Assembly (NCBI GenBank): GCA_900765165.1
Contig: CAAFQR010000037.1
Location: 1 to 21,858 of the forward strand
DNA: 21,858 bases
Source: Veillonellaceae bacterium
GTDB lineage: Bacteria > Bacillota > Negativicutes > Veillonellales > Veillonellaceae
Reading direction: 5' to 3'
The stretch's first letter is position 1. Each line of letters begins with the position of its first letter. The position numbers were made by a program, and so were the translations under genes. The notes under the pieces are model-generated. The model had not been told where the DNA came from and ran no database searches. It saw only the letters and a list, made by a program, of their open reading frames with translations. Shown here piece by piece: positions 1 to 7,417 of this stretch.

Positions 1-977
1 ACAGCAGCTTCCTGTGCCTTCATATCCAGCGTAGTGTAAATCTTCAAGCCATCCTTGTAGATAGCGTCATCGCCGTATTTATCGGCTACTAGCTGAATTA
101 CATAATCAACAAAGTAGGAAGCGGCATTATCGTTATGCGGTTTTTCAGCCTTGCTCAAGAGACCTAAGTCCGCATCCTTAGCCTTATCGGCCGTTGCCTG
201 ATCAATGTAGCCGTATTTAACCATCTGGCCTAATACGACAGCCTGACGAGCCTTACCGGCCTGTAGGTTATTGAACGGCGAATAATAGTTAGGACTCTGC
301 GGCAAGCCAGCCAACATAGCACACTGGGCCAAATCCAAGTCCTTAACATCTTTACCAAAGTATACATGAGCCGCAGCCTGTACACCATACGCACCTTGAC
401 CGAAGTAAATCTGGTTAAGATACATTTCCAAAATCTGATCCTTCGTGTAATGCTGTTCAATACGAAGCGCCAGCATGGCTTCCATAATCTTACGTTTCAA
501 CGTACGATCCTGGGTCAAGAACGCGTTACGGGCTAACTGCTGCGTAATGGTACTACCACCTTCGGCTACGCCATCGTGGGCGATGTTAACCCAAATGGCA
601 CGCAAGATGCCGACCGGGTCAATGCCGTGGTGCGAATAGAAACGCGAGTCTTCTGTGGCGATGAACGCATTTTGCAAATTCTTCGGCACATCAGACAGCT
701 TAACCGGCAAGCGGTTTTCCGTCGAATGGACAGTGGTAATCAAGTTACCATTGACGTCGTAAATCTGCGACGATGCAGCCGGTCGAACATTGGCCACATC
801 CGGCAATGACGACATGGTGGCACTAATAAAGCCACAGCCGGCACCAGCGACGATCAAAAAGATCAAGATTCCTAAAATCCAAAAAAAACGTCGTATCGGC
901 GATTTCTTTTTCGGCTTCGGCATCGGCACGCGACCACCTACAGCCTGTCTTTTATTGGATGAACTCCGTAAGCTCAT
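1..977 (-). CDS. Class A penicillin-binding protein (PBP1A-like), N-terminal part, cut by window edge
   Basis: The reading frame opens at ATG 975-977 behind AGAGGTG and stays open to base 1, giving 325 visible residues; the C-terminus lies outside the window. A basic cytoplasmic tail (about 1-30) is followed by one membrane segment (about 31-52). Next comes a glycosyltransferase family 51 domain with its classic motifs: EDSRFYSHHGID (109-120, first catalytic Glu at 109), GGSTITQQLARN (140-151), a KRKIMEAMLALRIE block (161-174) and KDQILEMYLNQIYFG (179-193, second Glu at 184). This domain polymerises lipid II into glycan chains on the outer face of the inner membrane. The transpeptidase domain expected in PBP1A (SxxK, SxN, KTG) would follow but cannot be seen, so a monofunctional enzyme is not excluded. 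The gene has its own promoter and is preceded by mutS2 on the same strand. Confidence 0.93.
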   Translation of the reverse strand, partial: MSLRSSSNKRQAVGGRVPMPKPKKKSPIRRFFWILGILIFLIVAGAGCGFISATMSSLPDVANVRPAASSQIYDVNGNLITTVHSTENRLPVKLSDVPKNLQNAFIATEDSRFYSHHGIDPVGILRAIWVNIAHDGVAEGGSTITQQLARNAFLTQDRTLKRKIMEAMLALRIEQHYTKDQILEMYLNQIYFGQGAYGVQAAAHVYFGKDVKDLDLAQCAMLAGLPQSPNYYSPFNNLQAGKARQAVVLGQMVKYGYIDQATADKAKDADLGLLSKAEKPHNDNAASYFVDYVIQLVADKYGDDAIYKDGLKIYTTLDMKAQEAA

Positions 978-1018
978 ACGACACCTCTCATTATCAATTA
1001 GAAGATATACATACGACC

Positions 1019-1047
1019 ATTATATCACACCACGCATTTATTTGCAT
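1019..1047 (-). promoter_or_regulatory. Predicted sigma-70 promoter of the PBP gene
   Basis: On the minus strand a perfect -10 box TATAAT (1019-1024) is preceded by TGA, giving an extended -10 (TGnTATAAT). A poor -35 candidate ATGCAA (1042-1047) lies 17 bases upstream. The start site would be near 1012, leaving a leader of about 35 bases. No terminator is visible between mutS2 and this promoter. Confidence 0.55.
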
Positions 1048-1084
1048 GAAATGTCCATGAAACCCGGTGATTGCGATATATTAG

Positions 1085-3457
1085 TTACTTTAAGTATACC
1101 AAGGTAGCACCGGCGCCACCTTCATCATAACCGGCAATTTCATACCGCGCAATATGAGGCAAACGACGCAAATATTCGTGAATCCCCTTGCGCAGTGCCC
1201 CGGTTCCTTTGCCGTGCACAATGCGCACCGGCGATATGCCGGCCATCAAGGCCTGGTCTATGAAATGACCAACATTCTGGCACGCTTTGTCAACTGTTTG
1301 GCCAATCACGTTGAGCTCCGTCGTCGCTTGCTGCTGACGCAATACGGCTGAGCCGGAACGCTTGCGTGTCTTCGGCGTTGCAGGTCCCTGTTCCTTGCGG
1401 CGATAATTGCCTAACTCTTCGCGGGTTAAGGCCGCTAATTCCGACGGTTTCACCGTAGCACTAAAGCCATTTACATCCACGTGAACGCGCTTGCCCTGTA
1501 CCGCCGTAATGGTCCCCGGCGCATTCAAGGACGTAACGAATACCATGGCCCCTACCTGCAAATCGCCCGGTGTGAGCTGTGTCCGTTCATCGCCCGGTAC
1601 ATCCGGCACCGCCATGCCAGACACGCCCTTACGAGCCTGCGTAATAGCGGATTGACGTTTCTGCTTGTCGTTTTCGCTAAACTGCGATTTCAACTGCTTG
1701 ATAATCTGTTCACTTTCCACACGCAGCGACTGCTTCATAGCCACCGCTTCTTCCTGAGCCTTCGTGAGGATTACCTTGCGTCGTTCATTTAATTGTTTCT
1801 TTTCACGGTCAATTTGACCACGAACACGGCGTGCTTCATCTAATTCCTTCTTCAATGCCCGTTCCTTATCACGAGTGCGACGAAGCTGTTCATTAAGGTC
1901 GCTCAACACCGCTTCCATGTCGCGATTAGCGGACCCTTCCTTCTGTCGTTTCGCGTAGTCGATAACTTCGCGAGGCAAGCCTAAGCGCGCCGCAATACTC
2001 AGCGCATGACTGCTGCCGGCAACGCCAATGTGCAAGCGATAGGTTGGTCTGAGCGTCCGTTCATCAAATTCAACGTGACCATTTTCGATGCCGTCCGTAT
2101 CGTACGCATAGCTTTTTAATTCATTGTAATGGGTGCTGACCATCATCAACGGACCGCGCTTACGGAAATATTCTAAAATCGCTACAGCCAGCGCACTCCC
2201 TTCTTCCGGATCCGTACCGGACCCTAATTCGTCAAGGAGCACTAAGTCCTTCGCGCCGGCAGCCTTCAAAATGGCAATAACCTGCGTCATATGTGCCGAG
2301 AAAGTACTTAAGCTAGCTTCGATACTTTGTTCATCACCAATGTCGGCAAAGATGCGATTAAAGATTGGCAGCTTCGAACCTGTATCGGCGGGAATGCAAA
2401 GGCCAGCTTGGTTCATCAAGCTCAACAGGCCTAGCGTCTTCATAGCAACGGTCTTACCACCGGTATTGGAACCGGTAATGAGCAAGATGCGATAATTTTT
2501 CCCTAGCGTAATGGTAACCGGCACTACTGTGTTCACCGGCAATAAGGGATGGCGCGCATTCATAAGCGCTACTTCGCCGTCACTGATTTCAGCGGGCACA
2601 GCCTTCATCTTAATAGCCAGCGATGCTTTGCCGTACACAAATTCCACATGGGATACGCGGTCACAAGCGTCCATCAAGGTGTCCGCATCACGGCGCACCA
2701 GCTGCGACAATTCCTTATAAATGCGCATAACTTCCTGCTCTTCGCCGATAACTGCTTCCTGCAAATCATTGTTCAAATTCACAAGGCGCATCGGTTCGAT
2801 ATACAGCGTCGCCCCCGTCGCCGACCGGTCATGAATCAAGCCTTCAAAGGCGTAGCGATATTCCTGCTTAACCGGGATAACGTAACGATTGTTACGCTGC
2901 GTTACGATGGCTTCCTGGAAGTATTTCTGATTGTCGCTATCGTGCAAAATAGCCTGCAAATCCGTTTTAATCTTTTCACGGGTGCGCACAATCGTAGTAC
3001 GCAGCTGCTGTAGCTTCGGGCTCGCCGAATCGAGGAGTTCCCCTTTGCTATCAAACACGCGTTCAAAGCGACGTTCTAATCGATCGTGGTTCGGCATATC
3101 CTGAATGCCCAAGGTGAGTAGCGGATATTTCAAATAATTCTTCACAAAGAACCCATGCATGCGCTTGTAGGCGCCGATGGTCATGAAAATATCCCACAGC
3201 TCTTCGCGACTCAAGGTGATTTCCTTGCGGCTCTTGGCACAAGCCTGGCGAATATCGCGCGTACCGCCTAGAGGCTGTTCAATTTCCCCTTGTAGCGAAT
3301 TAATGGCTTCCACCGTTTCGTCCAGCGCATCACGAATCGCCTTACCATCTGTACTCGGCTCCAATGCCATCGCTAATTCCTTCGAAATTTTCGACGAGCA
3401 CTCTGCCGCTAATCGTTCGCGAATACTATCAAAATCCAACAGTTTTTCACTGTCCAT
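1085..3457 (-). CDS. mutS2: Endonuclease/ATPase MutS2
   Basis: MutS2 is a MutS-family ATPase that binds branched DNA and, in Firmicutes, also acts on collided ribosomes; it is not a mismatch-repair MutS. The 790-residue length is normal for the family. Visible parts are a core/clamp region (1-300), the ATPase with Walker A GSNTGGKTV (329-337), the STFSAHM signature (384-390), Walker B LVLLDELGSGTD (405-416) and STHYNELKSY (441-450), a long charged coiled coil (about 515-610), and a C-terminal Smr domain (about 712-790) containing HGKGTGALR. The usual LDLRG motif at the Smr N-terminal edge reads LNVIG (715-719). The gene follows the U32 gene by 25 bases and is probably co-transcribed with it. 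The ribosome binding site AAGGA lies rather far (about 16 bases) from the ATG. Confidence 0.95.
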   Translation of the reverse strand: MDSEKLLDFDSIRERLAAECSSKISKELAMALEPSTDGKAIRDALDETVEAINSLQGEIEQPLGGTRDIRQACAKSRKEITLSREELWDIFMTIGAYKRMHGFFVKNYLKYPLLTLGIQDMPNHDRLERRFERVFDSKGELLDSASPKLQQLRTTIVRTREKIKTDLQAILHDSDNQKYFQEAIVTQRNNRYVIPVKQEYRYAFEGLIHDRSATGATLYIEPMRLVNLNNDLQEAVIGEEQEVMRIYKELSQLVRRDADTLMDACDRVSHVEFVYGKASLAIKMKAVPAEISDGEVALMNARHPLLPVNTVVPVTITLGKNYRILLITGSNTGGKTVAMKTLGLLSLMNQAGLCIPADTGSKLPIFNRIFADIGDEQSIEASLSTFSAHMTQVIAILKAAGAKDLVLLDELGSGTDPEEGSALAVAILEYFRKRGPLMMVSTHYNELKSYAYDTDGIENGHVEFDERTLRPTYRLHIGVAGSSHALSIAARLGLPREVIDYAKRQKEGSANRDMEAVLSDLNEQLRRTRDKERALKKELDEARRVRGQIDREKKQLNERRKVILTKAQEEAVAMKQSLRVESEQIIKQLKSQFSENDKQKRQSAITQARKGVSGMAVPDVPGDERTQLTPGDLQVGAMVFVTSLNAPGTITAVQGKRVHVDVNGFSATVKPSELAALTREELGNYRRKEQGPATPKTRKRSGSAVLRQQQATTELNVIGQTVDKACQNVGHFIDQALMAGISPVRIVHGKGTGALRKGIHEYLRRLPHIARYEIAGYDEGGAGATLVYLK

Positions 3458-3482
3458 AAATCTTTATTTCACATCCTTACTA

Positions 3483-5774
3483 CTAAAAAATGCCTTTGAA
3501 GTAGTGACCGCGCGTTACGGTGCCGTCACTGCTCTTCGGCGGTACCGGAAGTTGTCCGGCCCGCAAGCCTTTATAGTCTGAAATAACCTGCTTCAACCAA
3601 CGTTTGTCTTGGCTACGGCCATCAATGCGCCAGCCAGCCAAACGAGCCCGGAGTAATTCGGGCACATAGGGGCGCATATCAAGCACTGCGCCGTTCATTA
3701 TATGCATACGACAATAGGGATCAGTTTTGATGGGGAATTCAGCCCCCGTCTTATCCCGTAACCGGTACGAATCCTTTAAGCACGGCGCCGGGCAGTTTTC
3801 CTTGTGCCCAATGCCGGCAAAGCTATTAATCACACAATATTCCGATACCATCAGCTCCGGCACACCATGCACGATAGCCGTCAACGGTAAAGTCGAATTC
3901 TTCGCCATCGTTTTTAGCTGCTGCAATGTCGCTTCCTGAGACGCCACAACGCCACTCATACCGAGAGCCTGTACGGCCGCTAAGGCTTCGGAGTTGAAAA
4001 GCTGTAAGCTACTTTCGCCATATACGGCGCCTTCGTAGCCTAAGGCCAACAACTGTTCCCATGCGCCATACCAATGAATGCCAATGCCATCCGGCTTAGC
4101 GTCTACTAATTGGCGAAGCGTCTTACTGTACGCCTTCGCTTCGTCCTCTTTGATAACGCGCGGCGTTACCAAGCGGCTCAACACGCCTTGTTCCTTACAT
4201 AACGCCACAACCTTTTCATAGTCGGCGCTGTCATAAGGACGGCGATTCAAACGGTCACCACCGAAGACGATTTCTTCAGCGCCCGCTTTAATGGCTTCTT
4301 CTACTTGCCATAGCTCATCGACCTGCACCGACAAAATCGGCAAGCCTGCTTGAATAGCTTCAGCCGCTTTATTAGCAACTACCTTTTCCGTGTCGTTACC
4401 AATTTGCAGCGGTTCCGTCAACGGTGCAAATTCCGTATGACGTTTGCCAACGGCTTCAGCAATGCGCTGCACTTCTGCATGACGTTTTTCCTGATGCTGA
4501 CGAATGAGCGCTTCTTCCAGCGCTTCCACCGCATCACGGCGCATAGCGTTTAATACGCTAGACGGCCACATCCACGGCATATCCGGCACGTACACATCGG
4601 CCAGTTCAAACACCGTATTGCCTAAGCGGTCCAGCTGTTCTCTCACCTTTTCCGGCGACGTCGGTGTCTTCCGCGCCTTCTGCACCACATAATCACCGGT
4701 TACCGTAACGGTAGTCCCGTCAGTCGTGGTCAGCGTCAACGTCGGTGCACTGCCTTCTTCACCATCCAGATACGCGTAAATCTCATGTTTCCGGGTGAAA
4801 TGACTGAGGTTATCTAGCGTCATGGCCAGTTTGCCTTCATCAGGACCGATACGCTTACCACGATTGCCCGGCGCTTTCGCCGTAATCATAGGGCGTCCCA
4901 CATTTTTATCTAAATACGCCGTGGAAAAACCGCGGTTAAAACCATGTTCTAAGGCTTTTTTGTCTGCCTTCGTTACCTTCCCCGCCGAATCCATAATGTG
5001 ACGGTACGAGCCGATAACTGATTTCACATATTCCGCATTCTTCATGCGCCCTTCTACCTTAAAGGACGCGACGCCGGCAGCCATGAGTTCGGCCATGTGC
5101 TCGCTGTAATTTAAATCTTTTGGACTCATGACGTATGCTTCGTCCGGTGCATTCACCACCGAACCATCGCCACGCAATAATTCGTAAGGCAAGCGGCACG
5201 GCTGGGCACAAGCACCGCGGTTACCACTGCGACCACCGATAAAGCTACTCATAAGGCACTGGCCGGAATAGCACACGCAAAGAGCGCCGTGAATGAACAC
5301 TTCGATTTCCGCCGCCGCTTCCTTTGTAATGTACTGAATTTCTGACAAGCTGGCTTCGCGGCCTAATACGACGCGGGTAAAGCCTAATCGCTCTAAGAAA
5401 CGAACCGTACTCAGATTTGTTGCCGTCATTTGCGTACTGCCGTGTAGCGCCAACGTCGGTGCTACCTTTTTCGCCAACCGCGCTACGGCCAAATCCTGCA
5501 CGATAATGCCGTCCGCATCATAGAACGCCAGCTCTTTTAAGTATTCGGCCAAAGCCGCCGTTTCACCGTCGCCAATGACGATGTTCACCGTTACGTACAC
5601 GGAGGCGCCCACCAAATGAGCGAGCCGAATGGCGCGGCGCAACTGTTCGCCATCAAAATTCGCCGCGTTGGCACGCGCATTAAATTGTTTGCCGCCCAGA
5701 TAAATCGCATCTGCGCCGGCTTCTAAGGCAGCCAGAAAATTTTCCGTCGTCCCTGCGGGAGCCAATAATTCCAT
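3483..5774 (-). CDS. U32 family peptidase-like protein, RlhA-like (probable 23S rRNA cytidine hydroxylase)
   Basis: A 763-residue U32 protein. The N-terminal half starts MELLAPAGTTENFLAALEAG and holds the U32 signature EVFIHGALCVCYSGQCLMS (158-176), followed by GGRSGNRGACAQPCRLPY; the clustered cysteines 166, 168, 173, 189 and 193 are expected to bind an iron-sulfur cluster, as in UbiU/UbiV. A middle region of about 200 residues corresponds to the collagenase-like DUF3656 part. The C-terminal half is a second U32-like barrel with its own Cys set (CPAPC and YC). This architecture matches E. coli RlhA (YdcP), which makes 5-hydroxycytidine at 23S rRNA C2501, better than the shorter tRNA-hydroxylating TrhP proteins. 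Genuine peptidase activity is doubtful for this family. The start is set by TTAGGAGG seven bases upstream. The substrate is inferred from architecture only. Confidence 0.85.
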   Translation of the reverse strand: MELLAPAGTTENFLAALEAGADAIYLGGKQFNARANAANFDGEQLRRAIRLAHLVGASVYVTVNIVIGDGETAALAEYLKELAFYDADGIIVQDLAVARLAKKVAPTLALHGSTQMTATNLSTVRFLERLGFTRVVLGREASLSEIQYITKEAAAEIEVFIHGALCVCYSGQCLMSSFIGGRSGNRGACAQPCRLPYELLRGDGSVVNAPDEAYVMSPKDLNYSEHMAELMAAGVASFKVEGRMKNAEYVKSVIGSYRHIMDSAGKVTKADKKALEHGFNRGFSTAYLDKNVGRPMITAKAPGNRGKRIGPDEGKLAMTLDNLSHFTRKHEIYAYLDGEEGSAPTLTLTTTDGTTVTVTGDYVVQKARKTPTSPEKVREQLDRLGNTVFELADVYVPDMPWMWPSSVLNAMRRDAVEALEEALIRQHQEKRHAEVQRIAEAVGKRHTEFAPLTEPLQIGNDTEKVVANKAAEAIQAGLPILSVQVDELWQVEEAIKAGAEEIVFGGDRLNRRPYDSADYEKVVALCKEQGVLSRLVTPRVIKEDEAKAYSKTLRQLVDAKPDGIGIHWYGAWEQLLALGYEGAVYGESSLQLFNSEALAAVQALGMSGVVASQEATLQQLKTMAKNSTLPLTAIVHGVPELMVSEYCVINSFAGIGHKENCPAPCLKDSYRLRDKTGAEFPIKTDPYCRMHIMNGAVLDMRPYVPELLRARLAGWRIDGRSQDKRWLKQVISDYKGLRAGQLPVPPKSSDGTVTRGHYFKGIF

Positions 5775-5840
5775 CCGTACCTCCTAAGGTGTGATCTATA
5801 CGAGTCAAAAAGATAACGTTCTTTAATCGCTTAATATCTT

Positions 5841-5849
5841 ATTATACCA
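5841..5849 (-). promoter_or_regulatory. Predicted extended -10 promoter of the U32-mutS2 operon
   Basis: On the minus strand TGGTATAAT is a full extended -10 element (TGn plus consensus TATAAT, 5841-5846). No good -35 box lies 16-18 bases upstream; that position is occupied by the T-tract of the preceding terminator. The start site would be near 5834, giving a leader of about 60 bases before the U32 gene. Confidence 0.5.
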
Positions 5850-5862
5850 CATATCGCCATAT

Positions 5863-5890
5863 AAAAAAGCACCCACTAATGTAGGTGCTT
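5863..5890 (-). terminator. Rho-independent terminator of the toxin-antitoxin operon
   Basis: Read on the minus strand, AAGCACC (5884-5890) pairs with GGTGCTT (5867-5873), with two further pairs past a single mismatch, a four-base loop and then a run of six T. It lies 12 bases after the antitoxin stop codon. Confidence 0.88.
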
Positions 5891-5902
5891 AAAAGCAATA
5901 AA

Positions 5903-6952
5903 TCAGCCTATCTTATACTTTACTTTCAAATCTTGATACACATTAAAGCCTAATTTATTCTCCTTTTGAAGTCTTCCCAAAAGAATTCCTGGCGCAATTC
6001 CTATTTTCTCAGCATAACTGCAAATAGATTCTCTATCGTAACTTCCACGATCAATAAATTCATTATACTTTTCAAGAGGAATTAAAGTATCTCTAGCAAA
6101 AATATCAGCTGATTTTTCTTGTTCAGCGGTAGTACTTTCTTGATGGTTAATATGTCCTTCTAAGATATGATACAATTCATGGAATAAACTAAACCAAAAT
6201 ATGTCAGCAGTTTTTCCTCTTACAGACAAACCTAAAACGATACGTTTCCCATCATAAAAAGAAGCACCCTGTAAATACGAACCATCTAAGTGTTGCACAA
6301 AAACAATAGCAACACCACATTCACTTAAAATATCTCTTAACTGATTACAGAACTCTGAGGGACTTTCTGTTGTTAACGCTCTTACTTTTTCTAAGCTACG
6401 TCGAAGTTTTGGTATATTGATGCCCTTGGTATTTATCTTTCTAGCTTCACATTTAGCTTTTTGAGCCCACGCAGCCAGTGCATAATCATTATCTTCATCA
6501 CCGCCATTTACGCGGAACGCAATACCCGGCATCTTCAAATTATCGATGATAATTAATTCTGCTACTTCAAAAAATTTTCTCAGATTGTCCACCTTTTCAA
6601 CCGGCTTCCGAGTCTTTTCAACCCATCCCAAATTAGCCATTTTGCTATACGGTATTTTCTTCGCCAGTTCCATATCAGCTTCCATATGCAATTCTTCCTG
6701 TACCTTTTGCAACTGTGATCTGTAGTTTGCCTCTAAATTTTGCCAAAAAGTAGCAGGTAACCCTAAAACAGATGCTAATCTAGATGCTACATTAGCAGTC
6801 AATTCTACTTTCCCATTAATCAATTCACTAATATGCTTTTCCGACAACCCCATCCGCAAAGCAAATTCTTTTTGAGTAATTCCTCTAGTTTCAAGCTGCT
6901 CTTTTATAGTAGCTCCAGGAGGAATCGCTATATAATTTTTACTTTCGTACAT
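5903..6952 (-). CDS. HigA-family antitoxin with C-terminal ImmA/IrrE-type metallopeptidase domain
   Basis: A 349-residue two-domain protein. Residues about 8-75 are an XRE/Cro helix-turn-helix of the HigA type (GITQKEFALRMGLSEKHISE at 24-43), expected to bind the operator and the toxin. Residues about 200-300 match the ImmA/IrrE (DUF955) fold: HELYH at 258-262 is an HExxH zinc motif, and EKSADIFA (from Glu 279) supplies the usual third ligand region. The middle (76-200) is charged and not recognised. Start: AGGAGG lies six bases before the ATG. The gene follows the toxin by 13 bases, the HigBA order, and ends at its own terminator. By family knowledge it should neutralise the toxin and repress the operon. 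Whether the peptidase is active, and on what, cannot be seen; the metal-binding residues look intact. The gene is much more AT-rich than its neighbours, suggesting acquisition. Confidence 0.88.
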   Translation of the reverse strand: MYESKNYIAIPPGATIKEQLETRGITQKEFALRMGLSEKHISELINGKVELTANVASRLASVLGLPATFWQNLEANYRSQLQKVQEELHMEADMELAKKIPYSKMANLGWVEKTRKPVEKVDNLRKFFEVAELIIIDNLKMPGIAFRVNGGDEDNDYALAAWAQKAKCEARKINTKGINIPKLRRSLEKVRALTTESPSEFCNQLRDILSECGVAIVFVQHLDGSYLQGASFYDGKRIVLGLSVRGKTADIFWFSLFHELYHILEGHINHQESTTAEQEKSADIFARDTLIPLEKYNEFIDRGSYDRESICSYAEKIGIAPGILLGRLQKENKLGFNVYQDLKVKYKIG

Positions 6953-6965
6953 ATACTACCTCCTA

Positions 6966-7262
6966 CTAGTGATAATCCTCTATACTAACAACTATAACTG
7001 TTTTTAATTCTATCTCTACTTTTTTAAAAACTAATCTATGTGGATGGACTAAATCCATTGCATACTCTCCACTTCTATTTCCCAACAAAGCATGGCATCT
7101 GCCGACCGAATACTGTATAAGCTCTTCAACGCTACTGCCTGCCTTTAATTCCTGTATACGCTGTGATATTTTAAATGCCATTAAATCCCCATATTTTCTC
7201 ACAGCTTCTTTATGTTTAGTGCAAATCTTTTCTATTTGTTTGTTCTTGTATTTAACATCCAG
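6966..7262 (-). CDS. HigB/RelE/ParE-family toxin, probable CTG start
   Basis: A small RelE/ParE-superfamily protein paired with the downstream HigA-like antitoxin. Conserved family features are the RKYGDLMAFKISQRIQEL helix region, VGRCHALLGNR, YAMDLVHPHRLVFK and the terminal VSIEDYH. HigB/RelE toxins are mostly ribosome-dependent mRNA endonucleases, ParE toxins act on gyrase; the exact target is not decidable here. The first conventional start in frame is GTG 7200-7202, which gives only 78 residues and lacks a good ribosome binding site. The frame stays open upstream and encodes a typical family N-terminus (DVKYKNKQIEKICTKHKEAV), reaching a CTG at 7260-7262 with AGGGGG eight bases before it. 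I therefore take CTG as the start (98 residues, close to the usual length). An in-frame TAG at 7275-7277 rules out anything longer. Confidence 0.83.
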   Translation of the reverse strand: MDVKYKNKQIEKICTKHKEAVRKYGDLMAFKISQRIQELKAGSSVEELIQYSVGRCHALLGNRSGEYAMDLVHPHRLVFKKVEIELKTVIVVSIEDYH

Positions 7263-7276
7263 CTTGCACGCCCCCT

Positions 7277-7311
7277 ATAATAAAATTTACCTCTAAGGTT
7301 AATTTTATTAT
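7277..7311. promoter_or_regulatory. Palindromic operator of the toxin-antitoxin operon
   Basis: A 16-bp inverted repeat with a three-base spacer: ATAATAAAATTTACCT (7277-7292) and AGGTTAATTTTATTAT (7296-7311), with one mismatch between arms. It overlaps the predicted -10 box and start site, where binding by the helix-turn-helix of the antitoxin would block transcription. Autorepression is inferred from position and from the HigA family. Confidence 0.75.
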
Positions 7312-7335
7312 CCCATTTCTTTCAATTGAAGTCAA
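7307..7335 (-). promoter_or_regulatory. Predicted sigma-70 promoter of the toxin-antitoxin operon
   Basis: On the minus strand TTGACT (7330-7335) and GATAAT (7307-7312) are separated by exactly 17 bases, a near-consensus promoter. The start site would be near 7300, giving a leader of about 38 bases before the CTG start of the toxin. Confidence 0.75.
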
Positions 7336-7350
7336 TGAACTTTTAATTTA

Positions 7351-7384
7351 TATAAAAGAAAAGACAGGCATTTACCTGTCTTTT
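7351..7384 (-). terminator. Rho-independent terminator after pheT
   Basis: A 10-bp perfect stem, AAAAGACAGG (7359-7368) with CCTGTCTTTT (7375-7384), has a six-base loop and, on the minus strand, continues into CTTTTATA. It lies 33 bases after the pheT stop codon. The A/T symmetry means it could also stop plus-strand transcripts. Confidence 0.85.
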
Positions 7385-7417
7385 CCCTTCAGTATAGAAT
7401 TTTATTTCACATATCCA

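Noticed and set aside
230..460. Short minus-strand frame inside the PBP gene
   Set aside because: It is out of frame with the glycosyltransferase motifs, which are unmistakable over the whole stretch.
2133..3013. Several plus-strand frames opposite mutS2
   Set aside because: They are antisense shadows of a well conserved gene, with no ribosome binding sites or recognisable domains.
5903..6952. Phage-type ImmA/ImmR repressor system
   Set aside because: No integrase, attachment site or other phage genes lie nearby, and the adjacent toxin gene with HigBA order explains the pair better.
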